Assembly (NCBI RefSeq): GCF_000337615.1
Contig: NZ_AOII01000046.1
Location: forward strand, 660 to 64,659
Length of the DNA: 64,000 nt
Source: Natrinema pallidum DSM 3751
GTDB taxonomy: Archaea > Halobacteriota > Halobacteria > Halobacteriales > Natrialbaceae
Direction: 5' to 3'
A model generated the notes under the pieces. The model searched no databases, was not told the DNA's origin, and saw only the letters and a list, made by a program, of their open reading frames with translations. Position numbers and translations under genes: made by a program. The stretch's first letter is position 1; each line of letters starts with the position of its first letter. Shown here piece by piece: positions 26,873 through 34,982 of this stretch.

Positions 26873-27064
26873 CATTCGACCGTGACGCTCTTCGCGAGGT
26901 TGCGCGGTTTGTCGATCGGGCGCTCGAGTTGCGTCGCGGCGTGATAGGAGAGCAACTGGAACTGGACGTTCGCGAGCAAGCCCGCCCAGACGGGATGGGT
27001 GTCGGGAACCGGCAGGTGCGCGTCGGCGACGTGGCGATACCGGCCGTCTACGGCGAAGAAGAGT
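26873..27064 (-). pseudogene. 3' remnant of glmS (glutamine-fructose-6-phosphate aminotransferase)
   Basis: Reading leftward, 63 codons end in IDKPRNLAKSVTVE-stop, the hallmark C-terminus of GlmS, preceded by VWAGLLANVQFQLLSYHAATQLERP from the last SIS-domain helix. Everything upstream is gone: the frame enters a stop at 27065-27067, where an unrelated glycosyltransferase remnant begins on the other strand. The deletion removed about 90 percent of the gene, including both the glutaminase and the first SIS domain. Confidence 0.85.
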
Positions 27065-27377
27065 CAGCATCACTTACTCCCGATACGTCCCGAAGGTATC
27101 GCTGCTGTTGCTGCGCGACTTCCTGTGGCGGTTGCGAGCCAAGTTCCTCGTGCTGGACTTCCACCCGCTGGCGCTCATGTACTGCGTCGGCACGGGACTG
27201 GCAGCGACCGGCATCCTCGCCGTCGTCGTGATGCTGTTTGCGACGCTCTCGACGCTCGGGCGGTCGAGACAGGGGTCGACGATTCTACGCTTGCCCGTCG
27301 CCGGCGTCGCGTTCCTGCTGTTCGCGATGGTCTTCGATATGGCAGAAAGCGAAGCCATTAAAAAGCAAGTACAGTAG
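27063..27377 (+). pseudogene. 3' remnant of a membrane glycosyltransferase
   Basis: About 105 codons read SITYSRYVPKVSLLLLRDFLWRLRAKFLVLDFHPLALMYCVG, then two membrane helices (TGILAVVVMLFATLSTLG and VAGVAFLLFAMVFDM) and end at 27377. The RDFxWRLRxKFLVLDFHPL stretch followed by C-terminal helices resembles haloarchaeal family 2 glycosyltransferases. The catalytic N-terminal domain is absent because the gene starts abruptly at the glmS junction. Expression from the internal TTG at 27108 is possible but would give no enzyme. Confidence 0.65.
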
Positions 27378-27386
27378 TTGCATCGA

Positions 27387-28274
27387 TTACTCCGCCGGCC
27401 TGCGTCCGGTGATCGACGCGGAGACGATGTACTCGTCCAAATCGCGGTCATCACCCCACTCGCGAAGGAACTCCTGTGTCTCGTCTTCGGGTTCGATTCG
27501 AACGTCCTCGAATCCCGCTTCGGTGAGTTGCGATTCCAGTTCCGTGACCGGCGACGCGCCACCGATACACTCAGCGACCGAGTCGAGATCTGCACGTAAG
27601 TTCACGGGAAGTTGATCGCCCAGAACGATGTCCGAAATCGCGAGTCGTCCACCGGGACGAAGTACTCGATAGGCCTCATCAAAGACCTGTTGCTTGTTGG
27701 GCGAGAGATTGAGCACGCAATTGGAGATGATAACGTCAACGGTCTCGTCTCCCACGGGAAGATGTTCTATTTCACCGAGCCGAAATTCTACGTTCTCGGC
27801 ATCACTGTCCGCGATATTCCCTCGAGCCGTTTCGATCATCGCCGGTGTCATGTCGACGCCGATCACGGTGCCGTCGTCGCCGACCTCGTTTGAGGCGAGG
27901 AAACAATCGAACCCACCGCCGGAACCGAGATCGAGGACGGTTTGACCCGAGTCCAGATTCGCGATCGCGGTCGGATTCCCGCATCCGAGGCCGAGATTCG
28001 CTTCCGTCGGAGCCGACGCTATGTCATCGGCGTTGTACCCCACTTCTGCCGCCCATTCTTCCGAGGACTTGTCGTTCGTGCAATAACCGGTCAGTGACGA
28101 TTCGTCCGCTTCAGCGTTCGGCCGGTCTTCTGTCCCGGCACAGCAATCGGTCGTCGTCTCCGACCCACAATCTTCCTCGTCGGCCGCAACTTCGGTGTAC
28201 CGATCACGGACTGTCTCGTGTTGTTCATTAGCAGTGACGGTCGACTCGTCTTCTGATGCGGTGTTTTCGGACAT
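27387..28274 (-). CDS. arsM: Arsenite S-adenosylmethionine methyltransferase
   Basis: 295 residues. SAM-binding motif LDLGSGGGFDCFLA sits at residues 114-127. The As(III)-binding cysteines are visible: Cys65 (LTGYCTN), Cys186 (ISNCVLNLSPNK) and Cys236 (AECIGGAS), matching the ArsM family. An acidic N-terminal extension carries Cys36 and a Cys44-Cys45 pair (TTDCCAGTED); Cys-pair extensions occur in many prokaryotic ArsM. The enzyme methylates arsenite in the cytoplasm. It is the last gene of the operon that runs 29890 to 27387, 86 bases after the permease. Confidence 0.93.
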   Translation of the reverse strand: MSENTASEDESTVTANEQHETVRDRYTEVAADEEDCGSETTTDCCAGTEDRPNAEADESSLTGYCTNDKSSEEWAAEVGYNADDIASAPTEANLGLGCGNPTAIANLDSGQTVLDLGSGGGFDCFLASNEVGDDGTVIGVDMTPAMIETARGNIADSDAENVEFRLGEIEHLPVGDETVDVIISNCVLNLSPNKQQVFDEAYRVLRPGGRLAISDIVLGDQLPVNLRADLDSVAECIGGASPVTELESQLTEAGFEDVRIEPEDETQEFLREWGDDRDLDEYIVSASITGRRPAE

Positions 28275-28360
28275 TGGTAATCTCTGTAAGTTGTGCTATA
28301 TTCGATCCGAGGCCAGCACTCGATCACAGTAGTGATTCGTTTTCATCGTAATTATCCATA

Positions 28361-29317
28361 TCAGGCGATAACGAGGTTGAATATCGTTCCGACGGCGATA
28401 CCGATCACGACGACAGTTCCGCCGTACACGAGCAACAGTCGTCGTTTGAACAGCTTGTTCAGGAGTATCAGGTTCGGGATACTTACGCCGGCACCGCCGA
28501 TGACGAACGCGAGAACGGTTCCGACGGCGATCCCCTGTTCGCTCAACGAGGCCGCGATGGGGAGCATTCCGCTGAGGCTGACGTAGACGGGTGCACCGGC
28601 GAGTGCGGCCAGTGGCACGGCCAGCGGATTCTCGGAACCGAGTACCGTCTGTAGCGTGGCAGCGGGAACGGCCCCGTGAATCAGCGCGCCGATTACCATT
28701 CCGACAATAAGGTAGGGGAGCGTATCCACGAAGAACGTCCACGCCTCGCGTGAGGCCGTTTTGAGGTGTTGTACGTGGGTTGATTCGGCGTTCGCCGTCC
28801 GTCCGGCACAGCAATCAACGGAGCCACCGTCCGCTGCGACGGTCCGATCGTCGTCCACGATACGAACGTCTTTCACCTGATCACTGAGCCCTAACCGGCC
28901 GATGACAACGCCACCGACGACGGCCGCACTGAACGTCATGACGATGTACCAGACGGTCACTTCGACGCCGAACAGGCCGACGAGCAGGACTACGGCGATC
29001 CAGTTGACGAGCGGCGACGCGAGCAGGAACGAAAAGGCGAGTCCGAGCGGTGCACCCGCCTGAAGTAGTCCCGCCAGGACGGGAACGGTCGAACACGAAC
29101 AGAACGGCGTCACCGATCCCAGTCCGGCTGCGGCGATATTGCCGGCGCCGTCGTCGTGACCACGGAGCGTTCGTTCGACTCGCTCCGGAGGAAGGTACTC
29201 CTGTGCGAGACCGACGAGAAACGATGCACCGATGAACAGTGGAACGAGCAGTACTGCGAGGTGCACGAAGTACTCGCCCGAATCGATCGCTGCATCGACG
29301 ATGTTCGGTGGAATCAT
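28361..29317 (-). CDS. arsP: ArsP-like permease (DUF318 family)
   Basis: 318 residues, about eight membrane helices. The motif [26 protein letters not shown] (Cys73 and Cys75) and its partner [22 protein letters not shown] are the signature of the ArsP/DUF318 permeases, which export trivalent organoarsenicals or related metalloids. A soluble central loop (about residues 145-180) contains VDCCAGRTA, a Cys169-Cys170 pair outside the canonical motif. It lies 15 bases after arsR and before arsM, so the product of ArsM (methylated As(III)) is the logical substrate. A general metal permease of the same family is the alternative. Confidence 0.8.
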   Translation of the reverse strand: MIPPNIVDAAIDSGEYFVHLAVLLVPLFIGASFLVGLAQEYLPPERVERTLRGHDDGAGNIAAAGLGSVTPFCSCSTVPVLAGLLQAGAPLGLAFSFLLASPLVNWIAVVLLVGLFGVEVTVWYIVMTFSAAVVGGVVIGRLGLSDQVKDVRIVDDDRTVAADGGSVDCCAGRTANAESTHVQHLKTASREAWTFFVDTLPYLIVGMVIGALIHGAVPAATLQTVLGSENPLAVPLAALAGAPVYVSLSGMLPIAASLSEQGIAVGTVLAFVIGGAGVSIPNLILLNKLFKRRLLLVYGGTVVVIGIAVGTIFNLVIA

Positions 29318-29332
29318 CGCACAGTACCTCGG

Positions 29333-29716
29333 TCAGTCGTCCTCCCGAATCGCGTCCGCGAGGTCGAGCAGTTCGAATACCGCGGTGTCGGCGATCCGGT
29401 AGTAGTTCCACTTCCCTTTTCGTCGTGACTTCACCAGTCCCGCGTCCCTCAATTTGCGGAGATGAGTCGCGACCGTCGACTGCGGCGCGTCCAGAACGAC
29501 CTGCAACTCACAGCCACAGCACTCGGACTCGCGCAAGGCCTCGAGAACGCGAAGCCGGTTCTCGTTTCCGAGAGCCTTAAAGACGGCCTCGCGATCGGTG
29601 ACATCCCGTTCGGACGATCGGACATCCTGCAAGTCGGCGATGCGTTCCTCCGGATCGTCGTACAACCGCTCGAGGGCGTCGTAGACGTCGTCAGGGGGCG
29701 TGTTTGATTCGGACAT
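29333..29716 (-). CDS. arsR: ArsR family arsenic-responsive repressor
   Basis: 127 residues. Winged helix-turn-helix: AVFKALGNENRLRVLEALRESECCGCELQVVLDAPQSTVATHLRKLRDAGLVKSRRKGKWNYYRI. The metal site ECCGCEL (Cys66, Cys67, Cys69) corresponds to the ELCVCDL arsenite site of classical ArsR, here with an extra cysteine. It should repress the operon until As(III) binds. It is the second gene, 21 bases after the Cys-pair small protein; the palindrome at 29891-29900 is a candidate operator. Confidence 0.9.
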   Translation of the reverse strand: MSESNTPPDDVYDALERLYDDPEERIADLQDVRSSERDVTDREAVFKALGNENRLRVLEALRESECCGCELQVVLDAPQSTVATHLRKLRDAGLVKSRRKGKWNYYRIADTAVFELLDLADAIREDD

Positions 29717-29737
29717 CAGTTCACGTATTTGCGTCGT

Positions 29738-29890
29738 TTATTCGCAGCAGTTTTCCGATTCGGAGCCGTCAGTTTCGGATTGGGATTCCACGATATTACT
29801 TCCGCAACAATCGGAGTCACTATCCGGGTTATAGCGGTCAGCAAGCCGATTCCAGATCCTATTAAGGGTGTTCTTTGCCATCTCTGTCAT
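29738..29890 (-). CDS. 50-residue Cys-pair protein heading the ars operon
   Basis: Reading leftward from the ATG at 29890: MTEMAKNTLNRIWNRLADRY, then NPDSDSDCCGSNIVESQSET and DGSESENCCE, TAA at 29738. The first 20 residues form a basic amphipathic helix; the rest is acidic with two adjacent-cysteine pairs (28-29 and 48-49). No known family is recognised. It lies on the same strand as arsR (gap 21), arsP and arsM and is first in the operon, with a 10-base palindrome touching its start codon. Two vicinal thiol pairs suggest As(III) binding, so a chaperone, buffer or sensor role is plausible. The gene is too short for ordinary gene calling. Confidence 0.65.
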   Translation of the reverse strand: MTEMAKNTLNRIWNRLADRYNPDSDSDCCGSNIVESQSETDGSESENCCE

Positions 29891-29900
29891 ATTGTACAAT
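29891..29900. promoter_or_regulatory. Candidate ArsR operator (ATTGTACAAT)
   Basis: A perfect 10-base palindrome ends directly at the ATG of the first ars gene. An 8-base palindrome ATCGCGAT overlaps its right flank (29899-29906). In a leaderless haloarchaeal promoter this is the transcription start, where a bound repressor would block polymerase. Its position is as expected for ArsR autoregulation. Confidence 0.5.
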
Positions 29901-30131
29901 CGCGATCTATTTGAAGCTAGGGGTTGCCGAAATCGATCTCGTCACACCGACGAAATTCGCTGTGATGTGTCGGTCAGCCGCCGGTTAGGAACGCCTATGC
30001 TTCGACTGGTTGCGTTTTGACTGAGACACACCACCAAATACGTCTCCGGTAGTAATCGATGTTCCGTGAAGTGACCTCGTGGATCTCGCTTTTGGTTTGA
30101 GATCGGACCGTTTGTCGACTGCTCGCCTCCC

Positions 30132-30800
30132 TTAGGGCGAGATCAACACGGCTTCCGACTTCACGATTTCTAGCGCGAGTCCGGAGACGAGCAGCGACAG
30201 GCCGGCGACGAACAGCAGGCTTTGGAACCAACTTCGCGTTCGCCGCCATCGTCCTCGAGCGACACCCGTATCGTGGCCGCCCGCGAGCCGATCGGATTGG
30301 GGGCCAGCGACAGCACCTCGAACGGCTCTGCCGGGTCCAGTGCGCCGACGAGCAGCACGAACGTGACGACGATCACGAACCCGGCGGGCGGGACGACTGC
30401 GAGCGCGAGCCACGGGTTCGAGATCGCCGTCGAGAGGGCGACGATGGGAACGGCCGCGAGAACGGTCGTCAGAACTGCGCGACCGAGCCGGGCGTCCGCG
30501 AGCGGATCGAACCCGACGAGTCGAGCGCTCCAGCAGTGGCAGACGAACATCGATCCGTATCCGATGCTGGTCTCGACGGCCGCACCTCGCATCCCGTAGC
30601 GAGGTTGAGTCCCAGATTGAGCAGCGCCGCGCCGCCGGTGGCCGCGACCGGGTATCGAAGCGTTCCCTCCCCCTGCGAGATCGCGAGAATCGGTCGCGCG
30701 AGGGCGAAGCCGAGCGCGCCGGGGAGCAACAGCAACAGGGGCGTGATCGCCGGCTCGGCCTCGGCACCGAAGTAGATGGGAACGGCGACGTCCGGCCACG
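30132..30800 (-). pseudogene. Oligosaccharide flippase pseudogene, C-terminal part, frameshifted
   Basis: Three consecutive frames on the minus strand join into one recognisable protein. The first reads VAVPIYFGAEAEPAITPLL...GFALARPILAISQGEGTLR...ALLNLGLNLA. Near 30600 it shifts to RYGMRGAAVETSIGYGSMF...LVGFDPLADARLG and further membrane helices. Near 30240 it shifts again to WFQSLLFVAGLSLLVSGLALEIV and the stop at 30132. This is the C-terminal half of a Wzx/MATE-type polysaccharide flippase of the kind used in archaeal N-glycosylation or surface polysaccharide export. At least two frameshifts and a missing N-terminus make it non-functional. Confidence 0.75.
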
Positions 30801-31448
30801 TCGTACAGTCGGCGACACGTTCGTTGCCGACCCCCGTTCGACTCACCGTCGCGACCGACGGAGAGCGCGCGTGCGGCCGTGATCTCCGTCCCGCCCGATC
30901 CGTCGATACCGCTTGGACCAACCATAGCGGCCAAATCTGATAGTGAACTGATTATTATGAGGTTGTTAGAACGGGCACAGCGGTGGTTTCGCCCTGTTCG
31001 CACAGTGGCCGCGCGGCCCTCGAGACAGCGTTCGGTACAGCCCGCCGGTTGCGGCACCCGTCACGCCGACGTGGTCGGTGGCGAAGCGCGGACGACCGTA
31101 CTCACCGACCCGTCTCGCGCGAGCGGCCAGCCGTCGAACCACGACCCGACTTCTCACCGCCCCTCGATCGGTTCGGGTCCGATACCGATGTCGCCCACTC
31201 GTTGGTAGACAGGAGACTCGAGGCAGTAACCGACGGGACGCGGGACGAGGCCTGTTCACGTCGTCGGGGCCCGGCGCTGTTCGGGATTCGGTAGGCGTGT
31301 GGCACTCATTCGCGCCTCGAGACGTGAGAACCAGCGAGGCGAGTAGTCGAATGCACGGACACTCGGGCCGCCAGTGGACTGTGGCCGGGGACGCGACGAT
31401 CGAATGGGACCGTCTCGTCGAGAACAAACTGTCGCTTCTGGCGACTGC
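30801..31448. other. Non-coding, probably decayed DNA beside tRNA-Gln
   Basis: About 650 bases with no supportable gene. The stretch directly right of 30800 should hold the missing N-terminal part of the flippase but does not show it in any frame. An AT-rich tract at 30930-30965 could be a promoter. The rest is high-GC and unrecognised. Confidence 0.4.
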
Positions 31449-31490
31449 AGTCCCGGTTGGAGTCGACCCGCGAAGACTCGAATCCACTGG
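31449..31490 (-). repeat. Degenerate copy of tRNA-Gln 3'-end repeat
   Basis: These 42 bases (beginning AGTCCCGGTTGGAGTCGA) align without gaps to 31525-31566, with about 80 percent identity by eye. The first half corresponds to the T-arm and 3' acceptor strand of tRNA-Gln. It is the most diverged of three tandem copies at roughly 76- and 101-base spacings. Confidence 0.55.
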
Positions 31491-31521
31491 ACGATTCGCT
31501 CCACACGTCCGTTCGTCGCAG

Positions 31522-31547
31522 AATAGTCCCGGGCGGATTCGAACCGC
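31522..31547 (-). repeat. Exact 26-base copy of tRNA-Gln 3' end (att-like)
   Basis: Positions 31522-31547 are identical to 31623-31648, which form the 3' end of the tRNA-Gln gene (T-arm 3' strand, acceptor strand, discriminator) plus two flanking bases. Integrases of haloarchaeal elements use exactly this part of tRNA genes, so the copy is a plausible attachment-site remnant. No integrase gene is visible in the window. Confidence 0.7.
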
Positions 31548-31624
31548 GAGGACTCGAATCCTCTCGTCCTCTGGGCTCGACCCGCCGAAGACATTTCGCG
31601 CTCACGGAGTTGTTCGCGCGAAAA

Positions 31625-31727
31625 TAGTCCCGGGCGGATTCGAACCGCCGTCATGGGCTGTCTTCCGTGACGGAACGAACCGAACACGTCCAAAGGCCCA
31701 TATGATTGGCCACTACACCACGGGACT
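31625..31727 (-). tRNA. tRNA-Gln (TTG) with intron
   Basis: Acceptor strands AGTCCCG (31727-31721) and CGGGACT plus discriminator A (31625) pair. The T-arm reads GGCGGTTCGAATCCGCC. The anticodon loop CTTTGGA (anticodon TTG) is closed by TGGGC and GCCCA, but a 30- to 31-base insert sits after the base following the anticodon, the canonical archaeal intron position; it can fold (CCGT...ACGG) as expected for bulge-helix-bulge splicing. Haloferax tRNA-Gln(UUG) also has an intron of about this size. CCA is not encoded. Confidence 0.93.
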
Positions 31728-31885
31728 GCTTACTTCATCTACCGGATAGACTGCCACCGCACAATAGTGTTACTTTTCGTCGTGAGGTGGTGGTGTGTTT
31801 CCGATCACCGATGTCAGCCGCGACTCGGACCGAAAACGCTACTCGTCGCGCAGTTCGAAGCGGCGCGTTCCGTCGTGGACACGCG

Positions 31886-33031
31886 TTACAGGTAGCCTTC
31901 CTCGGCCAGCCGTTCGATACCCTCCTCGAGTCGCGCCTCGCTCGCGGCGTACGAGATTCGCGCGTAGCCGGGGGTCCCGAACGCGCTGCCGGGGACCGTC
32001 GCGACGTGGGCGTCCTCGATCGCGCCCTCGCACCACGCCTGATCGTCCTCGGCTACCGGCAACATCATATAGAACGCACCCTCCGGGACGGCGACATCGA
32101 CATCGTGTTCGGCGAGTAGATCGACGACGAGGTCCCGGCGCTCTTCGAAGGCCGTGACCATCTCCGTGACGGCGGCTTCGGTTTCGAGGGCCTCGAGACC
32201 GGCGTGTTGGACGAAGTTGACGGCCGAGGAGACGGAGTGGCTGTGGAGTTTGCCGGCCTGATCGATCAGCTCCTCGGGGCCGGCGAAATAGCCGAGCCGC
32301 CAGCCGGTCATCGAGTAGGCCTTCGAGAAGCCGTTGACCGTGACGGTGCGGTCGGCCATCCCCTCGAGCGTGCCCAGGCTCGTCGGCTCGACGCCGTAGG
32401 TGATCTCCTTGTAGATTTCGTCGGAGATGACGGTGAGGTCGTGCTCGACGGCGAGATCGCGGACGCCCTCGAGCGCGGCATCGGAGTAGACCGCCCCGGT
32501 GGGGTTCGACGGCGAGTTGACGACCAGCAGTTCGGTCTCGTCGGAGACCGCGGCCGCGAGCTCGTCGAGCGCGGGCTCGAGCTGGAAATCGGTCTCGGAG
32601 AGGTCGACGCGGGTCAGATCGCCGCCGGCCATCTTGACCATCGCCTCGTAGGAGACCCATGCGGGGTCCAGCAGGACGACTTCGTCGCCGTCCTCGACGA
32701 GCGCCTGGACGACCTCGTAGAGGGCCTGCTTCGCGCCGGGCGTGACGATGATCTCGTCCGAGTCGTGCTCGAGGCCGTCGTCGGCCAGTTTGTCGGCGAT
32801 CGCTTCGCGCAACTCGAGGATGCCGGCGGAGGTGGTGTAGCCGGTGTGGCCGGCGTCCATCGCGTCCTTGCCGGCCGCGACGATGTTCTCCGGGGTCGGG
32901 AAGTCGGGTTCGCCGACGCTTAAGTCGACGATGTCTGCGCCCTCGGCCTCGAGTTCGGTGGCGAGCGCGGAGATCGCAAGCGTTGCGGACGGTTCGACTC
33001 GGCTGACGCGGTCGGTGAATTCCATCGTCAT
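31886..33031 (-). CDS. PLP-dependent aminotransferase (aspartate/aromatic type)
   Basis: 381 residues, fold type I. The cofactor lysine lies in VNGFSKAYSMTGWRLGYFAGP. NSPSNPTGAVYSD and ISDEIYKEITY are the conserved Asn and Asp/Tyr PLP contacts, and the C-terminal PGYARISYAAS holds the substrate-carboxylate arginine. This matches archaeal class I/II aspartate aminotransferases (AspB-like); precise substrate is not certain. Its ATG overlaps the ribH stop by four bases, so it is co-transcribed with ribH. Confidence 0.93.
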   Translation of the reverse strand: MTMEFTDRVSRVEPSATLAISALATELEAEGADIVDLSVGEPDFPTPENIVAAGKDAMDAGHTGYTTSAGILELREAIADKLADDGLEHDSDEIIVTPGAKQALYEVVQALVEDGDEVVLLDPAWVSYEAMVKMAGGDLTRVDLSETDFQLEPALDELAAAVSDETELLVVNSPSNPTGAVYSDAALEGVRDLAVEHDLTVISDEIYKEITYGVEPTSLGTLEGMADRTVTVNGFSKAYSMTGWRLGYFAGPEELIDQAGKLHSHSVSSAVNFVQHAGLEALETEAAVTEMVTAFEERRDLVVDLLAEHDVDVAVPEGAFYMMLPVAEDDQAWCEGAIEDAHVATVPGSAFGTPGYARISYAASEARLEEGIERLAEEGYL

Positions 33032-33462
33032 TGGTGGGAATCTACGGCGGAACTGGGGTCGGGTAGTTCGTCGACGAGATCGAGCGCACCGTCGACGGCG
33101 TTCGCGGCGTTCTCGACGCGCTCGCGGGCTTCGGCGGCGGACATGCCGGGGCCGGTCACGCCGAGGGTGACCGGCGTGTCGCGCTCGAGACTCACATCGG
33201 AGAGTCGCTGTGCGGTGGCGTCGGTGATCACCTGATCGTGATCCGTGTCACCGGTGATGACGGTGCCGATGACGACGACGGCATCGACGTCGTCGAGGCG
33301 GGCGAGCCGATCGGCGGCCAGCGGCGCGTCGTACGCCCCCGGCACGTGGACCGTCTCGTGCACCTCGGCACCCGCGGCGGTAGCCGCCTCGAACGCCTCC
33401 TGCTCCATCTGCTCGGTGATCGGTCGGTTGAATTCCGCGACCACCAGTCCGAGCGTGGTCAT
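33028..33462 (-). CDS. ribH: 6,7-dimethyl-8-ribityllumazine synthase
   Basis: 144 residues from the ATG at 33462 (MTTLGLVVAEFNRPITEQM). VHVPGAYDAPLAADRLA and VVIGTVITGDTDHDQVI are the substrate-binding loops of lumazine synthase, with the catalytic histidine in GDTDHDQV. The enzyme condenses the pyrimidine and butanone phosphate precursors of riboflavin. Upstream in-frame codons to 33549 are not conserved-looking. Short gap-free coupling to the aminotransferase is seen; a functional link is not implied. Confidence 0.95.
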   Translation of the reverse strand: MTTLGLVVAEFNRPITEQMEQEAFEAATAAGAEVHETVHVPGAYDAPLAADRLARLDDVDAVVVIGTVITGDTDHDQVITDATAQRLSDVSLERDTPVTLGVTGPGMSAAEARERVENAANAVDGALDLVDELPDPSSAVDSHQ

Positions 33463-33741
33463 AGGCGAGCGGTAGGGAGGACAGGTAAAAGAGGTACCGT
33501 TCTCGTGTGACCGACGCGCCCCGTAACGACACACCGCGGTGTCCCGCACGACGCTCGGTCGTCGGGAACGGACGCTCCGAAATCGGGCACTCGGACCACT
33601 GGACGGGGCAATCGAGGACGTTCGAGGATGTGTGTCGGGGCGACGGCGGACGCGCGAGCAACGGGTTGAGACGGTTCGAGTCAGCCTCGAGAGCGGGCCG
33701 TTTGGGAATTCTTAAGCGCGGGTGTCGACAATCGCCACGCG

Positions 33742-34905
33742 ATGACGACGCTACGAACACCGGGACCGACGATCGGCGTAGTCGGAGGGGGACAGCTCGG
33801 GCGGATGCTCGCCGAGGCGGCCGCGCCGTTGGGCATCGAGGTTGTCGTCCTCGACCCGACGCCGGACTGCCCAGCCGCGCCCGTGGCCCGCGACCAGATC
33901 GTCGCCGGGTTCGACGACGAAGCGGGGATCCGCGAACTCGCCGCGCGTGCCGACGTGCTCACGTTCGAAATCGAACTCGCCGACCAGGACGTGATGGATC
34001 GGGTGAGCGAGGCCACCGAAACGCCGGTGCACCCGAAGCCGTCGACCCTCGAGACGATCCACGACAAACTCGTCCAGAAACGCGAGCTCGCCGACGCCGG
34101 GATTCCCGTCCCGCCGTTCCGCGCGGTCGAGGACGCCGCCGACATCCGTACTGCGATCGACGACTACGGCGCGCCGGTGATGCTCAAGGCTCGAACCGGC
34201 GGTTACGACGGCCGCGGCAACGTCCCCGTCGAATCGAAAGCCAAAGCGGACGAGGCCCTCGAGTCGGTCGCCGGCCCCGCGATGGTCGAATCGTTCGTCG
34301 ACTTCGAGCGCGAGGTCTCGGTCATCGCGGTCAAGGGCGACGACGAGATCGCGACCTTCCCGATCGGGGAAAACGTTCACGAGGAGGAGATCCTCCGGGA
34401 GACCGTCGTTCCCGCACGCTCGAGCGAAACCGTAACCGAGCGCGCTCACGCGGTCGCACGCGACGTGCTCGAGGTAATGGACGGCCGCGGCGTGTACGGG
34501 ATCGAACTCTTCGAAACGACGGCTGGCGAGGTGCTCCTCAACGAGATCGCGCCGCGTCCGCACAACTCCGGCCACTGGACGATCGAGGGCGCGCAAACGT
34601 CCCAGTTCGAGCAACACGTACGGGCCGTCCTCGGCTGGCCGCTCGGCTCGACGGCGCTCCGTTCGCCGACGGTGATGACGAACCTGCTCGGCGATGTGGA
34701 CGACGAACGGCCCGCACAGCTGCGTGGGCTCGACGAAATCCTCGAGACGCCCGGCGCGAACCTCCACTGGTACGGCAAGCGGCAGGTCAGACCCCTCCGG
34801 AAGATGGGGCACGTGACGCTCTCGGCGGGCGATGCTGACGCCTCGCGCGAGGAATTACTCGAGCGTGCGCGCGATCTCGTGGCCGCCGTCACGTTCCGCG
34901 CGTAA
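33742..34905 (+). CDS. purK: 5-(carboxyamino)imidazole ribonucleotide synthase
   Basis: 387 residues. ATP-grasp fold: N-terminal IGVVGGGQLGRMLAEAAAPLGIEVVVLDP, the central ARTGGYDGRGNVPVES loop, and the C-terminal EIAPRPHNSGHWTIEGAQTSQFEQHVRAVLGWPLG are the PurK signatures. It carboxylates AIR to N5-CAIR using ATP and bicarbonate in purine synthesis. purE follows 77 bases later on the same strand. A mild AT-rich tract sits before the start (33715-33735). Confidence 0.96.
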   Translation: MTTLRTPGPTIGVVGGGQLGRMLAEAAAPLGIEVVVLDPTPDCPAAPVARDQIVAGFDDEAGIRELAARADVLTFEIELADQDVMDRVSEATETPVHPKPSTLETIHDKLVQKRELADAGIPVPPFRAVEDAADIRTAIDDYGAPVMLKARTGGYDGRGNVPVESKAKADEALESVAGPAMVESFVDFEREVSVIAVKGDDEIATFPIGENVHEEEILRETVVPARSSETVTERAHAVARDVLEVMDGRGVYGIELFETTAGEVLLNEIAPRPHNSGHWTIEGAQTSQFEQHVRAVLGWPLGSTALRSPTVMTNLLGDVDDERPAQLRGLDEILETPGANLHWYGKRQVRPLRKMGHVTLSAGDADASREELLERARDLVAAVTFRA

Positions 34906-34982
34906 CGCCTTCGGTCCCGGTCGTCACGCTTTCTCGCCTCGGATACCACCGTTTCAAGTCGCTTCCCCGATGATCACCACCC

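Noticed and set aside
29995-30130. Possible transposase-like fragment on the minus strand (SEIHEVTSRNIDYYRRRIWW)
   Set aside because: No transposase motif or inverted ends; I cannot match it to a family.
31078-31749. 223-codon plus-strand frame covering the tRNA-Gln region
   Set aside because: It reads through a certain tRNA gene and its repeats, so it is an artefact.
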